Shown here one piece after another: positions 5,127 through 5,479 of a stretch of DNA of 5,479 nt. Source of the DNA: an uncultured Planctomycetaceae bacterium (GTDB taxonomy: Bacteria > Planctomycetota > Planctomycetia > Pirellulales > Pirellulaceae); NCBI GenBank assembly GCA_903927685.1, contig CAIYOB010000159.1:1-5479 (forward strand), given 5' to 3'. The notes below the pieces were generated by a model, which ran no database searches, had not been told where the DNA came from, and saw nothing but the letters and a program-made list of their open reading frames with translations. The position numbers and the translations under genes were made by a program. Every line of letters starts with the position of its first letter. The first letter of the stretch is position 1.

Positions 5127-5251
5127 GTCCCGCCGCTTCAGGCCCGCGAGTTTCGCGTTCGCCGGCCGGACGATGTTTAGGTCGCACCCGGCTCGGCGCG
5201 CTCGTCAGACGCGATCCTGGCGCGATTTTCCAGCGGGATGCACAGCTCATC

Positions 5252-5352
5252 CAAACCCGCCGCAAACCGTGGTTTGGGCCACCCCGGAACGTCCGATAAT
5301 GTTTCTTATGTTCGGTTTGGACTAGGGTTTTTCCGGGGAAATCCGCGGTTTG
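5252..5352. promoter_or_regulatory. cluster of five CAAACC/GGTTTG hexamers, possible operator region
   Basis: CAAACC occurs at 5252-5257 and 5263-5268; its complement GGTTTG occurs at 5271-5276, 5314-5319 and 5347-5352. The second and third face each other across 2 bp, forming a near-palindrome. The AT-richer patch between them (5295-5312) includes GATAAT (5295-5300), a good -10 without a convincing -35. It could control a gene beyond the right edge, but no target gene is visible. Confidence 0.3.
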
Positions 5353-5441
5353 CCGGTTTTCGCTTGCGGCGGCCATTTCGGCCCGCCTGAGCGGCCAAAT
5401 TCCCGGCGTCTGACTGGCCTGTGATGTCCGGGTCCGGGTGC

Positions 5442-5468
5442 CTGGGGTCGAGCGCAGCGAGCCCCCAG
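5442..5468. repeat. terminal stem-loop palindrome
   Basis: CTGGGGTCG (5442-5450) pairs with CGA (5458-5460) and CCCCAG (5463-5468), leaving a 7-nt loop and a 2-nt bulge (5461-5462). No T-tract follows. It has the look of a short dispersed palindrome of the kind I associate, from memory and unchecked, with planctomycete spacers. Confidence 0.55.
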
Positions 5469-5479
5469 CAACGCACGCC

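Larger units (their letters stand above)
5001..5479. other. gene-free region downstream of accA
   Basis: No reading frame here shows a recognisable domain or credible start signal. Frames crossing it in both directions are Arg/Pro/Gly-rich shadow text. The first ~125 bp hold hairpins and three T-tracts, and 5250-5352 holds a hexamer cluster around the most AT-rich patch. The last 60 bp hold a short direct repeat (TCCGGG twice, 5427-5438) and a terminal stem-loop. A gene beyond the right edge could use this as its control region. Confidence 0.65.

Noticed and set aside
5125..5325. 66-codon open frame downstream of accA
   Set aside because: No Shine-Dalgarno, Arg/Pro-rich product without motif, and it crosses the hexamer cluster.

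Overview
The window reads as ordinary housekeeping chromosome from a GC-rich bacterium, most probably a planctomycete. This inference rests on four things: a Hanks-type Ser/Thr kinase sitting directly upstream of accA, mostly weak or absent Shine-Dalgarno sites, long antisense shadow frames caused by high GC, and spacers packed with short dispersed-type repeats. No 16S or marker-gene comparison was possible, so the phylum is a judgement. All five supported genes lie on the + strand.

Layout. (1) 1-510 is the C-terminal part of an acetate kinase (ackA) that enters from the left edge. (2) 511-987 is a spacer with no credible gene. It is a patchwork of repeats: three copies of a G-rich motif (GCAGGGCAGGGG), an 80-bp near-perfect inverted repeat (629-708), a 15-bp tandem duplication (801-830) and a five-unit heptamer array (889-923). 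It ends in a plausible promoter for truA. (3) 988-1740 is truA (tRNA pseudouridine synthase A), followed after 6 bp by a GT-B/GT4 glycosyltransferase (1747-2931). (4) A 104-bp gap with a weak promoter candidate and a good Shine-Dalgarno leads to a soluble Ser/Thr protein kinase (3036-3986). accA, the carboxyltransferase alpha subunit of acetyl-CoA carboxylase, follows after 12 bp (3999-5000). (5) 5001-5479 has no gene. It holds hairpins and T-tracts that look like a terminator zone, a cluster of five CAAACC/GGTTTG hexamers around an AT-richer patch, and a terminal stem-loop.

How the genes relate. ackA interconverts acetyl-phosphate and acetate, and accA commits acetyl-CoA to fatty-acid synthesis, so both ends of the window touch acetyl metabolism, though nothing shows that they are co-regulated. 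truA and the glycosyltransferase are probably co-transcribed but have no obvious functional tie. The tight kinase-accA pair is the most interesting arrangement, because it suggests that the kinase could act on acetyl-CoA carboxylase or share its expression. That is a hypothesis from gene order only. I see no CRISPR array, tRNA, rRNA, transposase or clear new multi-gene system here; the unusual material is mainly the repeat-rich spacers and the divergent kinase.
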